A stretch of DNA of 64,000 bases from the NCBI GenBank assembly GCA_031177985.1, contig JAPSJW010000007.1, positions 1 to 64,000 of the forward strand, given 5' to 3'. A program made the position numbers and the translations under genes. Every line of letters begins with the position of its first letter. The first letter of the stretch is position 1. The notes beneath the pieces were generated by a model. The model was not told the origin of the DNA. It saw nothing but the letters and a program-made list of their open reading frames with translations, and searched no databases. Of the stretch, positions 51,686-60,422 are shown one piece after another. The stretch is from Microbacteriaceae bacterium. GTDB taxonomy: Bacteria > Actinomycetota > Actinomycetes > Actinomycetales > Microbacteriaceae.

Positions 51686-53434
51686 TCACTTCACCTTCTT
51701 GTCGGCGGCGTCGTACACCGGTGCCTCGGGCGCGTCCTTGAACGGTCCGACACCGACCGGCACGCCCGCCTCGGGGTGGTGCAGGTCGAACGCCGGCGAC
51801 TCGGAGCGGATGCGCGGGATCGAGGTGAAGTTGTGCCGCGGCGGCGGGCACGACGTCGCCCACTCGAGCGAGCGTCCGTAGCCCCACGGGTCGTTCACCG
51901 TGACGCTGGGCGCCTTCCGGTAGGTGACCCACACGTTGTAGAAGAACGGGATGAGCGAGGCACCGAGGAGCATCGCGCCGATCGTCGAGAGCTGGTTCAT
52001 CCAGGTCACGCCGTCCTCGGGCTGGTAGGTCGCGTAGCGACGCGGCATGCCCATGACGCCGATCCAGTGCTGGATGAGGAACGTCGTGTGGAAGCCGATG
52101 AACAGCATCCAGAAGTGGATCTTGCCGAGACGCTCGTCGAGCATCTTGCCCGTCCACTTCGGCCACCAGAAGTAGAAGCCGGCGAACATCGCGAAGACGA
52201 CGGTTCCGAACACGACGTAGTGGAAGTGCGCCACGACGAAGTAGGTGTCCGAGACATGGAAGTCGAGCGGCGGGCTCGCGAGGATCACACCGGTCAGACC
52301 GCCGAAGGTGAAGGTGATCAGGAAGCCGATCGCCCACAGCATCGGCGTCTCGAAGGTCACCGAGCCGCGCCACATCGTGCCGATCCAGTTGAAGATCTTC
52401 ACGCCGGTGGGCACCGCGATGAGCATCGTCATGAGCGCGAAGAACGGCAGCAGCACCGATCCGGTGACGTACATGTGGTGCGCCCACACCGTCACCGACA
52501 GCGCGGCGATCGCGATCGTCGCGTAGACGAGCGTCTTGTATCCGAAGATCGGCTTGCGGCTGAACACCGGCAGCACCTCGGAGATGATGCCGAAGAAGGG
52601 CAGGGCGATGATGTACACCTCGGGGTGCCCGAAGAACCAGAAGAGGTGCTGCCAGAGCAGCGATCCGCCGCCTGCAGGGTCGTAGATGTGGGCGCCGAAC
52701 ACGCGGTCCGCGCCGAGCGCGAAGAGCGCGGCGGCGAGCACCGGGAACGCCATGATCACGAGGATCGAGGTGACCAGGGTGTTCCAGGTGAAGATCGGCA
52801 TGCGGAACATCGTCATGCCGGGGGCGCGCATCGTGATGATGGTCGTAATGAAGTTCACGGCGCCGAGGATCGTGCCGAAACCGCTCAGTCCGAGTCCGAA
52901 CACCCAGAGGTTCGGCCCGATGCCCGGCGAGAACGTCTCGAGCGAGAGCGGCGTATACGCCGTCCAGCCGAAGGACGCGGCACCCGACGGGGTGAGGAAG
53001 CCGGCGACCGCCATCAGCGAGCCGAAGCTGTAGAGCCAGTAGGCGAAGGCGTTGAGTCGCGGGAACGCGACGTCGGGAGCACCGATCTGCAGCGGCATCA
53101 GCACGTTCGCGAAGCCAGCGAACAGCGGCGTCGCGAACATCAGCAGCATCACGGTTCCGTGCATCGTGAAGAGCTGGTTGTACTGCTCCTTCGACATGAG
53201 CTCGAGGCCCGGCGTGAACAGCTGCGCACGGATCACGAGCGCCATGACGCCGCCGATGCAGAAGTAGATGAACGAGGAGATCAGGTAGAGGTACCCGACC
53301 TTCTTGTGATCCGTCGTCGTGATCCAGTTGACGAGGATGTTGCCCTTGCTCTCGACCCGCGAGACGCCGAACGGGCGCGCGGAGCCGGTGCCGCCGGGGG
53401 CGGGACGCGTCGGAGTAGCTGTGCTCATGGTCAC
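51686..53434 (-). CDS. ctaD: Cytochrome c oxidase subunit I CtaD
   Basis: 582 residues, twelve membrane helices. Heme a/a3-CuB ligands and proton-path motifs are intact: [27 protein letters not shown] and [13 protein letters not shown] 53434 overlaps the ctaC stop; ATG 53428 two codons on is equally possible. Confidence 0.97.
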   Translation of the reverse strand: MTMSTATPTRPAPGGTGSARPFGVSRVESKGNILVNWITTTDHKKVGYLYLISSFIYFCIGGVMALVIRAQLFTPGLELMSKEQYNQLFTMHGTVMLLMFATPLFAGFANVLMPLQIGAPDVAFPRLNAFAYWLYSFGSLMAVAGFLTPSGAASFGWTAYTPLSLETFSPGIGPNLWVFGLGLSGFGTILGAVNFITTIITMRAPGMTMFRMPIFTWNTLVTSILVIMAFPVLAAALFALGADRVFGAHIYDPAGGGSLLWQHLFWFFGHPEVYIIALPFFGIISEVLPVFSRKPIFGYKTLVYATIAIAALSVTVWAHHMYVTGSVLLPFFALMTMLIAVPTGVKIFNWIGTMWRGSVTFETPMLWAIGFLITFTFGGLTGVILASPPLDFHVSDTYFVVAHFHYVVFGTVVFAMFAGFYFWWPKWTGKMLDERLGKIHFWMLFIGFHTTFLIQHWIGVMGMPRRYATYQPEDGVTWMNQLSTIGAMLLGASLIPFFYNVWVTYRKAPSVTVNDPWGYGRSLEWATSCPPPRHNFTSIPRIRSESPAFDLHHPEAGVPVGVGPFKDAPEAPVYDAADKKVK

Positions 53435-54297
53435 TCTTCTTCGTTCTCGGAGTCCTCGACGTTGGGCAGGTTCAGGTTGCGGCTCACGTCCTCACCCAGC
53501 TGTCCCTCCTGCCCGGCGTCGCGAAGGCTCTGGATGTAGTCGTCGTACTCCTCCTGCGAGACCACCTCGACGTTGAAGAGCATCAGCGAGTGGTACTCGC
53601 CGCAGAGCTCGGCGCACTTGCCGACGTAGCTGCCCTCCTTCTGCGGGATGAAGTACATGTAGTTCGGCTGGCTCGGGTAGAGATCCTTCTTGTAGAGGAA
53701 GTCCACGATCCAGAAGGAGTGGGCCACGTCGCGCGACTCGATCTTGATCTCGACGGTCTGGTTGACGGGCAGGTAGAGGGTCGGCAGCTCCTCCATGGCG
53801 ACGGTGCCGTCGGGGTCGGTCTCCTGCCCCTGGATGCCGGCCTCGTAGACGTCCTCCTGGACGTAGTTGAAGTCCCAGGACCACTGCTTGCCCCAGACCT
53901 CGATCTCGACGTCGGGCTCGGCGATGGGCGCTTCGATCGAGGCCTGGTCGCGGGCGGTGAAGGCGAAGAAGCCGAGCACGAGGATCAGCGGCAGCAGCGT
54001 GTAGAAGACCTCGATCGGGAGGTTGTAGCGCAGCTGCACCGGCAGACCGGAGTGGTTCTTGCGGCGGCGGTAGACGACGGCCGCCCAGATGATGAGACCC
54101 CAGGTGATGACACCGACGCCGAGCAGCACGATCCAGGAGTTCACCCACAGCGAGACGACGCTGTCGGTGTGGTTGGTCAGGTCCCGCTCGCCGGGCAGGT
54201 AGCCCTGAAGCTGAGCCTGGGTGCAACCGGCGAGGATGACGGAAACTGCCACCGCGATCGGTATTGCAGCCCAGCGGAGACGGCGATTGCGGCGCAC
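53431..54297 (-). CDS. ctaC: Cytochrome c oxidase subunit II CtaC
   Basis: 288 residues. The signal ends in the lipobox ILAGC, so it is a lipoprotein; two membrane helices follow, then a cupredoxin domain with the CuA ligands in [12 protein letters not shown] and an upstream His in DVAHSFW. It accepts electrons from QcrC. GTG 54297 has GAGAGG upstream. The acidic tail ends EDSENEEE. Confidence 0.96.
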   Translation of the reverse strand: MRRNRRLRWAAIPIAVAVSVILAGCTQAQLQGYLPGERDLTNHTDSVVSLWVNSWIVLLGVGVITWGLIIWAAVVYRRRKNHSGLPVQLRYNLPIEVFYTLLPLILVLGFFAFTARDQASIEAPIAEPDVEIEVWGKQWSWDFNYVQEDVYEAGIQGQETDPDGTVAMEELPTLYLPVNQTVEIKIESRDVAHSFWIVDFLYKKDLYPSQPNYMYFIPQKEGSYVGKCAELCGEYHSLMLFNVEVVSQEEYDDYIQSLRDAGQEGQLGEDVSRNLNLPNVEDSENEEE

Positions 54298-54485
54298 TCG
54301 TGACCTCTCGGATTGCACGGATTGGATCGCATTCAGTCTATATGCCCGCGTACTGCCGCCGGGCCGCGCGGCACGGCGCGCGTCCGCTCTCGGGGGCCCG
54401 AATCGTGGCCGTTCTGTTATCGATATCGGGATCCCGCACCGCGCGTCGGGCGTAGGGTTCCAGTCAGGTTCCCACCCCGGAACAG

Positions 54486-54521
54486 CGAAACGGCGCCGAC
54501 AACGAGGTCGGCGCCGTTTCG
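54486..54521. terminator. Hairpin terminator downstream of the Fe-S assembly gene
   Basis: Perfect 15-bp inverted repeat (CGAAACGGCGCCGAC and complement) with a 6-base loop. It separates the Fe-S gene from ctaC. The remaining 54298-54485 holds the ctaC promoter region, with TAGACT (54335-54340, minus) as a candidate -10. Confidence 0.75.
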
Positions 54522-54575
54522 TATTGAACGACCTATCGCCATGTGCGCCGCAGGGGCGGCGGCGCACCAGCCTGC

Positions 54576-54944
54576 TCAGTGGAAGCTGTCTCCGCAGGCG
54601 CAGCTGCCCTGGGCGTTGGGGTTGTCGATCGTGAACCCCTGCTTCTGGATGGTGTCCTCGAAGTCGATGGTCGCGCCATCGAGGTAGGGCACGCTCATCT
54701 GGTCGACGACCACCTCGACGTTGTCGCCGAAGGCGACCGCGGCGTCCCCGTCGAGGGTGCGCTCGTCGAAGTAGAGCTGGTAGATGAGGCCCGAGCAGCC
54801 GCCGGGCTGCACGGCGAGGCGGAGCTTGAGGTCGTCGCGCCCTTCCTGCATGAGCAGGCTGCGCACCTTCTCGGCGGCGGCCGAGGTCAGGGTGACACCG
54901 TGCGCGGGAGCGACGGCGGGGGCGACGGTCGTCGTGTCGGTCAT
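54576..54944 (-). CDS. A-type iron-sulfur cluster assembly/insertion protein (ErpA/IscA family)
   Basis: 122 residues. The three cluster-binding Cys are in QPGGCSG and at the C-terminus GSCACGDSF, the standard A-type pattern. Delivers Fe-S clusters to apo-proteins; the adjacent ctaC gene is a conserved actinobacterial neighbour. ATG 54944 with GGAGG upstream. Confidence 0.94.
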   Translation of the reverse strand: MTDTTTVAPAVAPAHGVTLTSAAAEKVRSLLMQEGRDDLKLRLAVQPGGCSGLIYQLYFDERTLDGDAAVAFGDNVEVVVDQMSVPYLDGATIDFEDTIQKQGFTIDNPNAQGSCACGDSFH

Positions 54945-54978
54945 GAGAACCTCCGGAGGGGTGAAGACTGCTACGAGT

Positions 54979-56379
54979 CTAAGCGCGACCGTCGAGCTTC
55001 GCTAAGAGGACGGCCTCGGTGAGGATGGCCCGGCGGAAGACTCCCAGGTGCAGCGACTCGTTCGGGCTGTGCGCCCGCGAGTCGGGGTCCTCGACGCCGG
55101 TCACGAGGATCTCCGCCTGCGGGAACACTTCGACGAGGTCGGCGATGAAGGGGATGGACCCGCCGATCCCTGTCTCGACCGGCTCTCTGCCCCAGGCCTC
55201 GGCCATCGCGTCCTTGGCGGCGGCGACGGATGGTCCGCTCGTGTCGACGAGGAACGCGTCGCCCAGGTCGATGTCGTCGTACTCGAGGTGGGCGCCGAAG
55301 GGCGCGTGGCTGTCGAGGTGCGCGCGGAGCGCCGCCAGCGCATCCGTCGCCCTCTGCCCAGGAGCGATCCGCATGCTCACCTTGACGCGCACCGACGGGA
55401 TGAGCGTGTTGGAGGCGTTCTGCACGGTGGGCGCGTCGATCCCGGTGAGCGTGATGCTGGGCTGGTTCCACATCCGGTCGAGCACGGTTCCGGTGCCGAT
55501 CGGGGTGACGCCGTCGAGCAGTGCGGCCTCCTCGATGAGCCGGTCCTCGCCGTAGGCGGGCGTCTCGGCCGTGCGGCTGGTGAGTCCGGAGACGGCGACC
55601 GATCCCTGCTCGTCCCAGAGGGTGGCGAGGAGCTTGGTCGCGGCGAGCATCGCGTCGGGAGCCGCTCCCCCGAACATGCCCGAGTGCGATGCGTGGTCCA
55701 GGGTCGAGATCGTCAGCTTGAAGGTCACGTTGCCGCGCAGGCTCACGGTGAGCGCGGGGGTCTCGGTGTCCCAGTTGTCGCTGTCCGCGACGACGATCGC
55801 GTCGGCGGCGAGCTGCTCGCGGTGCTGCTGCAGGAAGTTCTTGAACGAGCGGGAGCCGAACTCCTCCTCCCCCTCGATGAAGACGGCGAGCCCGAGCTCG
55901 AAGTCCTCCCCGACGACCTCGGTGTAGGCGCGCAGTGCCGCGACGTGGGCGAGCACGCCGGCTTTGTCGTCGGCGGCCCCTCGCCCGTAGAGGCGCTCGC
56001 CGCGGGCGGTGGGCTCGAACGGCTTGGACTCCCAGAGCGCCTCGTCGCCGGGCGGCTGCACGTCGTGGTGCGCGTAGAGCAGGAGGGTGGGCTTGCCGTT
56101 CTTCGGCGCACGGGTCGCGAGCACCGCGGGCTGGCCGAGCACGTCGTCCCTGATCGGCGCGCGAGAGACGACGACCTCGTCGAAGATACCGAGGTCGCGC
56201 AGCAGGCCGGCCACGGCATCCGCACTCTGCTCGACGTGGGCGGGGTCGAAGCCGTCCCAGCTGACGGAAGGGATGCGCACGAGCCGCGACAGGTCGGCGA
56301 CGGCGGAAGGGAAGCCCGCCTTGACCGCCTCCCTGAGGTCGTCGAGAAGCGGACGGGACTCAGACTGCGCGGACGTCAT
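54979..56379 (-). CDS. M20 family dipeptidase
   Basis: 466 residues. Metal ligands and catalytic residues: LLYAHHDVQPPGDE near 105, GRGAADDKAGV near 135, FIEGEEEFGS near 170 and RAHSPNESLHLG at the end. Typical of the PepV/CNDP-like dipeptidase group. ATG start at 56379; divergent from the DUF3043 gene. Confidence 0.92.
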   Translation of the reverse strand: MTSAQSESRPLLDDLREAVKAGFPSAVADLSRLVRIPSVSWDGFDPAHVEQSADAVAGLLRDLGIFDEVVVSRAPIRDDVLGQPAVLATRAPKNGKPTLLLYAHHDVQPPGDEALWESKPFEPTARGERLYGRGAADDKAGVLAHVAALRAYTEVVGEDFELGLAVFIEGEEEFGSRSFKNFLQQHREQLAADAIVVADSDNWDTETPALTVSLRGNVTFKLTISTLDHASHSGMFGGAAPDAMLAATKLLATLWDEQGSVAVSGLTSRTAETPAYGEDRLIEEAALLDGVTPIGTGTVLDRMWNQPSITLTGIDAPTVQNASNTLIPSVRVKVSMRIAPGQRATDALAALRAHLDSHAPFGAHLEYDDIDLGDAFLVDTSGPSVAAAKDAMAEAWGREPVETGIGGSIPFIADLVEVFPQAEILVTGVEDPDSRAHSPNESLHLGVFRRAILTEAVLLAKLDGRA

Positions 56380-56420
56380 GCGGGTAATCTTAGGTTCACC
56401 CAGAATCCGAAGGACTCCCC

Positions 56421-56987
56421 GTGGCTACAACCCCCGCCTCCACCGACAGCCCCGCTCCCGAGGAGACGGGCACCGGAAAGGGCCGCCCGACTCCCACCCG
56501 TGGCGAGAAGGTCGCGGCGCGCAAGCGCCCCCTCGTGCCCAACGACCGGGCGGAGCGCCGCCGTCAGGAGCGCGCTCGTCTGAACGCCGCCCGGGACAAG
56601 GCGCGTGAGGGCTTCGCGAACGGGGTCGAGCGCTACCTGCCGGTGCGCGACCGCGGGCCCCAGAAGAAGTGGGTGCGCGACTACGTCGACGCGCGCACGA
56701 GCGTCGGGGAGTTCCTCATCCCGGTCATGCTCGTGGTGCTCGTGCTGAGCTTCACGCCGATCCCCGAGTTCGCGTTCGTCGCGTTCCTCCTGCTCTGGGC
56801 GTACTTCCTCGTCATCATCGGGGACTCGTTCCTCCTCGGGCGCATCATCAAGAAGCGTCTCGGTGAGAAGTTCGGCGAGAGCAAGGTCGAGCGCGGTGTG
56901 CGCTGGTACGCCGCGATGCGCGCGACCCAGATGCGGATGATGCGGATGCCCAAGCCGCAGGTCAAGCGTCGGCAGTTCCCCGGCTGA
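56421..56987 (+). CDS. DUF3043 membrane protein
   Basis: 188 residues: a polar, Arg/Lys-rich N-terminus (GEKVAARKRPLVPNDRAERR), VERYLPVRDRGPQKKWVRDYVD, then two membrane helices (about 104-142) and a basic C-terminus. This is the actinobacterial DUF3043 family, often near ctaC. Function unknown. GTG start at 56421. Its end overlaps the pyrD end by 26 bases. Confidence 0.9.
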   Translation: MATTPASTDSPAPEETGTGKGRPTPTRGEKVAARKRPLVPNDRAERRRQERARLNAARDKAREGFANGVERYLPVRDRGPQKKWVRDYVDARTSVGEFLIPVMLVVLVLSFTPIPEFAFVAFLLLWAYFLVIIGDSFLLGRIIKKRLGEKFGESKVERGVRWYAAMRATQMRMMRMPKPQVKRRQFPG

Positions 56988-58041
56988 GCGCCGGGGCAGG
57001 CGCCGTCCTGCGCTCGCGCAGGATCCGGGCGACCCCGCGGTTGACCTTCGCCGCCCACAGCGGCCCCTCGTAGATGAAGGCCGTGTAGCCCTGCACCAGG
57101 GTCGCGCCGGCGTCCAGCCGTGCCACCACATCCTCGGCCGTCTCGACGCCGCCGACGGAGATGACGGTGAAGTTTGCGGGCACGATGCGACGGATGAGGC
57201 GCAGCAGCTCGAGCGAGCGCGCCGCGACGGGCGGGCCCGAGACGCCGCCTTCGCCGGCCGCCTCGACGACGGCCGGATCGGTCGCGAGTCCCTCGCGGGA
57301 GAGCGTCGTGTTGGTCGCGATGATGCCCGAGACGCCGACCTTGACGGCGAGCTGCGTGATGCGCCGCACCTGCTGGTCGGAGAGATCGGGAGCGATCTTC
57401 ACGAGCACCGGGGTCGGCGACGCGACCTCCAGAATGCCTCTCAGCAGCGGCTCGAGCTTGCGCGACTGCTGCAGGGTGCGCAGGCCCGGGGTGTTGGGCG
57501 AGCTGACGTTGACCGCGAGATAGTCGGCGGCGGGAGCCAGTAGTCGCGCGCTCTCCAGGTAATCGGGCACCGCATCCGCGACATCGACGACCCTGCTCTT
57601 GCCGATGTTGACCCCGATGACCGGGCGGCGGCGCTTCCAGTACTCGCGGAACAGCCTCGGGCGGATCGCCGCAGCCCCTTCGTTGTTGAACCCCATGCGG
57701 TTCACGACGGCGCGGTCGGCGATAAGCCGGAACAGGCGCGGCTTCTCGTTGCCGGGCTGGGCGATCGCGGTGACCGTGCCGACCTCGACGTGCCCGAACC
57801 CGAGCTGCCAGAGGCCGCGGATGCCGCGGGCGTCCTTGTCGAAGCCTGCGGCGACGCCGAAGGGCGACTCGAACTCGAGCCCGAGAGCGGTCACCTTGAG
57901 GGCGGGATCCGCCTTCGTGACGAGTCGCACGAGAGCCCCGACCCCCGTGCGAGGCAGTAGACGGATGACGTGGAACGCCAGGTGATGCGCGCGCTCCGGA
58001 TCCAGCCGGCGCAGCACGAGCGAGAACAGCGCGTGGTACAT
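56962..58041 (-). CDS. pyrD: Quinone-dependent (class 2) dihydroorotate dehydrogenase PyrD
   Basis: 359 residues. N-terminal membrane-associating helices ([20 protein letters not shown]), FMN barrel with FGVAAGFDKDARGI, NRMGFNNEG and VNVSSPNTPGLR; the catalytic Ser of class 2 enzymes is in that segment. Oxidises dihydroorotate with menaquinone. The ATG overlaps the nrdR stop by one base. Confidence 0.96.
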   Translation of the reverse strand: MYHALFSLVLRRLDPERAHHLAFHVIRLLPRTGVGALVRLVTKADPALKVTALGLEFESPFGVAAGFDKDARGIRGLWQLGFGHVEVGTVTAIAQPGNEKPRLFRLIADRAVVNRMGFNNEGAAAIRPRLFREYWKRRRPVIGVNIGKSRVVDVADAVPDYLESARLLAPAADYLAVNVSSPNTPGLRTLQQSRKLEPLLRGILEVASPTPVLVKIAPDLSDQQVRRITQLAVKVGVSGIIATNTTLSREGLATDPAVVEAAGEGGVSGPPVAARSLELLRLIRRIVPANFTVISVGGVETAEDVVARLDAGATLVQGYTAFIYEGPLWAAKVNRGVARILRERRTAPAPALSRGTADA

Positions 58042-58520
58042 CACTCGGCCTGGGCGGGAGCGGTGCTCTCCGAGCTGTGGTCGATGCGGAGGAGGGCGAT
58101 CGCGCTCTCGAAGTCGTCGAGGGACTCGAAGCCCTGGTAGACGCTCGCGAAGCGGAGGTAGGCGACCTCGTCCAGCTCCCGCAGGGGCGGGAGGATGGCG
58201 AGGCCGATGTCGTTCGACTCGATCTGGGCGGCCCCGGTCGCTCGGATGGCCTCCTCGACCCGCTGTGCCAGCACGGCGAGGTCGGTGTCGGTGACCGGCC
58301 GGCCCTGGCAGGCCTTGCGCACGCCCGAGACGATCTTCTCCCGACTGAACGGCTCGACGACGCCGTTGCGCTTGATCACGCTGAGGCTCGCGGTCTCGGT
58401 GGTGCTGAAGCGCCTGCCGCACTCGGGGCACTGGCGGCGCCGGCGGATGGCGAGGCCGTCGTCGCTCGTGCGCGAGTCGATCACGCGTGTGTCGGGGTTG
58501 CGGCAGAACGGGCAGTGCAT
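58041..58520 (-). CDS. nrdR: Transcriptional repressor NrdR
   Basis: 159 residues. Zinc ribbon [17 protein letters not shown] and [12 protein letters not shown], then an ATP-cone ([16 protein letters not shown]). Represses ribonucleotide reductase genes in response to dATP. The acidic C-terminus is a little longer than average. No nrd gene is in the window. Confidence 0.97.
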   Translation of the reverse strand: MHCPFCRNPDTRVIDSRTSDDGLAIRRRRQCPECGRRFSTTETASLSVIKRNGVVEPFSREKIVSGVRKACQGRPVTDTDLAVLAQRVEEAIRATGAAQIESNDIGLAILPPLRELDEVAYLRFASVYQGFESLDDFESAIALLRIDHSSESTAPAQAE

Positions 58521-58547
58521 GGTGCCCCCAGGATAGGCCAGCGCCCG

Positions 58548-59858
58548 TCAGGGACGCTGACGGCGTGCCGTGACGGCGGCACCGTGCGCGGGCAGATCCT
58601 CGGCGGTGCTGAGGGCCACGATCGCCTCCTCGACCTGGAGGAGGGCGGCCCGGTCGTAGCGGATGACCTGCTGCGGTCGCAGGAACGTGTACGCGCCGAG
58701 CCCTGAGGCGTAGCGCGCGGCTCCTCCGGTGGGCAGCACGTGGTTGGAGCCGGCGAGGTAGTCGCCGAGGCTCACCGGCGCGTGCGCTCCGAGGAAGATC
58801 GCGCCGGCGCTCTCGATGAGGTCGAGCACCGCCCCGGGCTGCTCGGTCTGGATCTCGAGGTGCTCGGGACCGTAGGCGTTGCTGAAGGCTGCCGCCGCCA
58901 CGAGGTCGGGCACGAGCACGATCGCGGACTGCTGCCCGCCGAGGGCGGCGAGCACGCGCTCCCGGTGGTGAGCCGCCGAGGCGAGACGCTCCACCGCGGC
59001 GACCACTGCATCCGCCAGGCTCTCCGACGGAGTGACCAGCACGGCCGCGGCCAGCTCGTCGTGCTCGGCCTGGCTCACGAGGTCGGCCGCGACGAGCTCG
59101 GGGTCGGCCGCGTCGTCGGCGATGACGAGGATCTCGGTGGGCCCCGCCTCGGAGTCGATTCCCACGAGGCCCCGCACGAGGCGCTTGGCCGCCGCGACGT
59201 AGACGTTGCCGGGACCGGTCACGACGTCGACCGGATCGAGGCTCAGCGACTCCACGCCGTAGGCGAAGGCGGCGATCGCTCCGGCGCCGCCCATCGCGTA
59301 GACCTCGTCGATGCCCGCGAGTCCCGCCGCGGCGAGGATCGTCGGGTGCACCCGACCCCCGTGCTCGCGCTGCGGCGGCGAGGCGATGGCGATCGACGCG
59401 ACGCCCGCGACCTGAGCAGGCACGACGTTCATCACGACGCTCGACGGATAGACGGCTTTGCCGCCCGGCACGTACAGTCCCACCCGGCCGACCGGCTGCC
59501 AGCGCTGCACGACCTCGGCACCGGGGGCGAGAGTGGTGACGCTGCTCGGCGGCACCTGGGCCTTCGTCGCCGTGCGCACGCGCTCGATCGACTGCTCCAG
59601 GGCCTCGCGCACGGCGGGCTCGAGGCCGGCCACGGCACGGGCGATCTCGTCTCCGTGCACCCTGATGTGGTCGGGGCGCACGCCGTCGAAGCGCTCCGCC
59701 TGATCGAGCAGGGCGAGCTGGCCGTGCTCGCGCACCTCCTCGACGAGGGCGCGGGCGGCGTCGGAGGCGACCGTCACATCCGTGGCCGCTCGCGGCACCA
59801 GCCGGGCGAGTTCGGCGCGGCTAGGCTGATTCGAGCGGAGATCGAGGCGGGTCAACAT
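58548..59858 (-). CDS. hisD: Histidinol dehydrogenase HisD
   Basis: 436 residues. VGLYVPGGKAVYPSSVVMNV, DVVTGPGNVYVAAAKR, DSEAGPTEILVIAD and the Zn-binding segment SQAEHDELA are diagnostic. Last two steps of histidine synthesis. Upstream of nrdR by 27 bases on the same strand. Confidence 0.97.
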   Translation of the reverse strand: MLTRLDLRSNQPSRAELARLVPRAATDVTVASDAARALVEEVREHGQLALLDQAERFDGVRPDHIRVHGDEIARAVAGLEPAVREALEQSIERVRTATKAQVPPSSVTTLAPGAEVVQRWQPVGRVGLYVPGGKAVYPSSVVMNVVPAQVAGVASIAIASPPQREHGGRVHPTILAAAGLAGIDEVYAMGGAGAIAAFAYGVESLSLDPVDVVTGPGNVYVAAAKRLVRGLVGIDSEAGPTEILVIADDAADPELVAADLVSQAEHDELAAAVLVTPSESLADAVVAAVERLASAAHHRERVLAALGGQQSAIVLVPDLVAAAAFSNAYGPEHLEIQTEQPGAVLDLIESAGAIFLGAHAPVSLGDYLAGSNHVLPTGGAARYASGLGAYTFLRPQQVIRYDRAALLQVEEAIVALSTAEDLPAHGAAVTARRQRP

Positions 59859-59911
59859 GGCTGTCCCAGCCTAATCGCCCGAGGTCGCCGCTGGATCGAC
59901 GAAGGAACCGC

Positions 59912-60415
59912 ATGCAGCATCCCGAGCCCGTCGACGACCTCGACGCGTTCAAGCAGGTGTTCCGTCGGCACGCCGCGGGAGTGGCCGTGGTGACGAGCCT
60001 CGCCCCCGACGGCTCCCCCGTCGGGTTCACCGCCACGAGCCTCGCGTCGCTGTCGGCGGTTCCGCCGATGGCGACCTTCAACATGGCGCGCATCGCCAGC
60101 GCCTGGCCCGCGATGACAATCGGCAACCGCGTCGTCATCCACACCCTCGGCCCGCGCTCCCGACATCACGCCGTGCGGATGGCCGGCGACCACGCGCTGC
60201 GCTTCTCGAGCACGGACTGGCACGTCGGACCGCACGGCCTTCCGCTGCTCGACGACGCGACGGCGTGGATGGTCGGCCGCATCGAGGAGGTGCACGAGAT
60301 CCACGCGAACGCGGTCGTCGTCGTGCGGATCGAGGACGGCCGCCTCGGCGAACCGGATGCGCCGCTCGTCTACCACGAGCGCAGCTACCGGGTGCCTGGC
60401 GACGCGCTCGACTGA
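59912..60415 (+). CDS. Flavin reductase family protein
   Basis: 167 residues of the FMN-binding split-barrel family: FRRHAAGVAVVTSLAPDG, GFTATSLASLSAVPPM and IEEVHEIHANAVVVVRIED. Probably supplies reduced flavin to a monooxygenase or acts alone; the partner is not in view. ATG 59912; ends seven bases before the convergent dnaE1. Confidence 0.9.
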   Translation: MQHPEPVDDLDAFKQVFRRHAAGVAVVTSLAPDGSPVGFTATSLASLSAVPPMATFNMARIASAWPAMTIGNRVVIHTLGPRSRHHAVRMAGDHALRFSSTDWHVGPHGLPLLDDATAWMVGRIEEVHEIHANAVVVVRIEDGRLGEPDAPLVYHERSYRVPGDALD

Positions 60416-60422
60416 GACCCGG

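Noticed and set aside
51668-53539. 623-codon plus-strand frame opposite ctaD
   Set aside because: Antisense shadow of ctaD, dominated by Arg, Glu, His and Asp; no recognisable domain.
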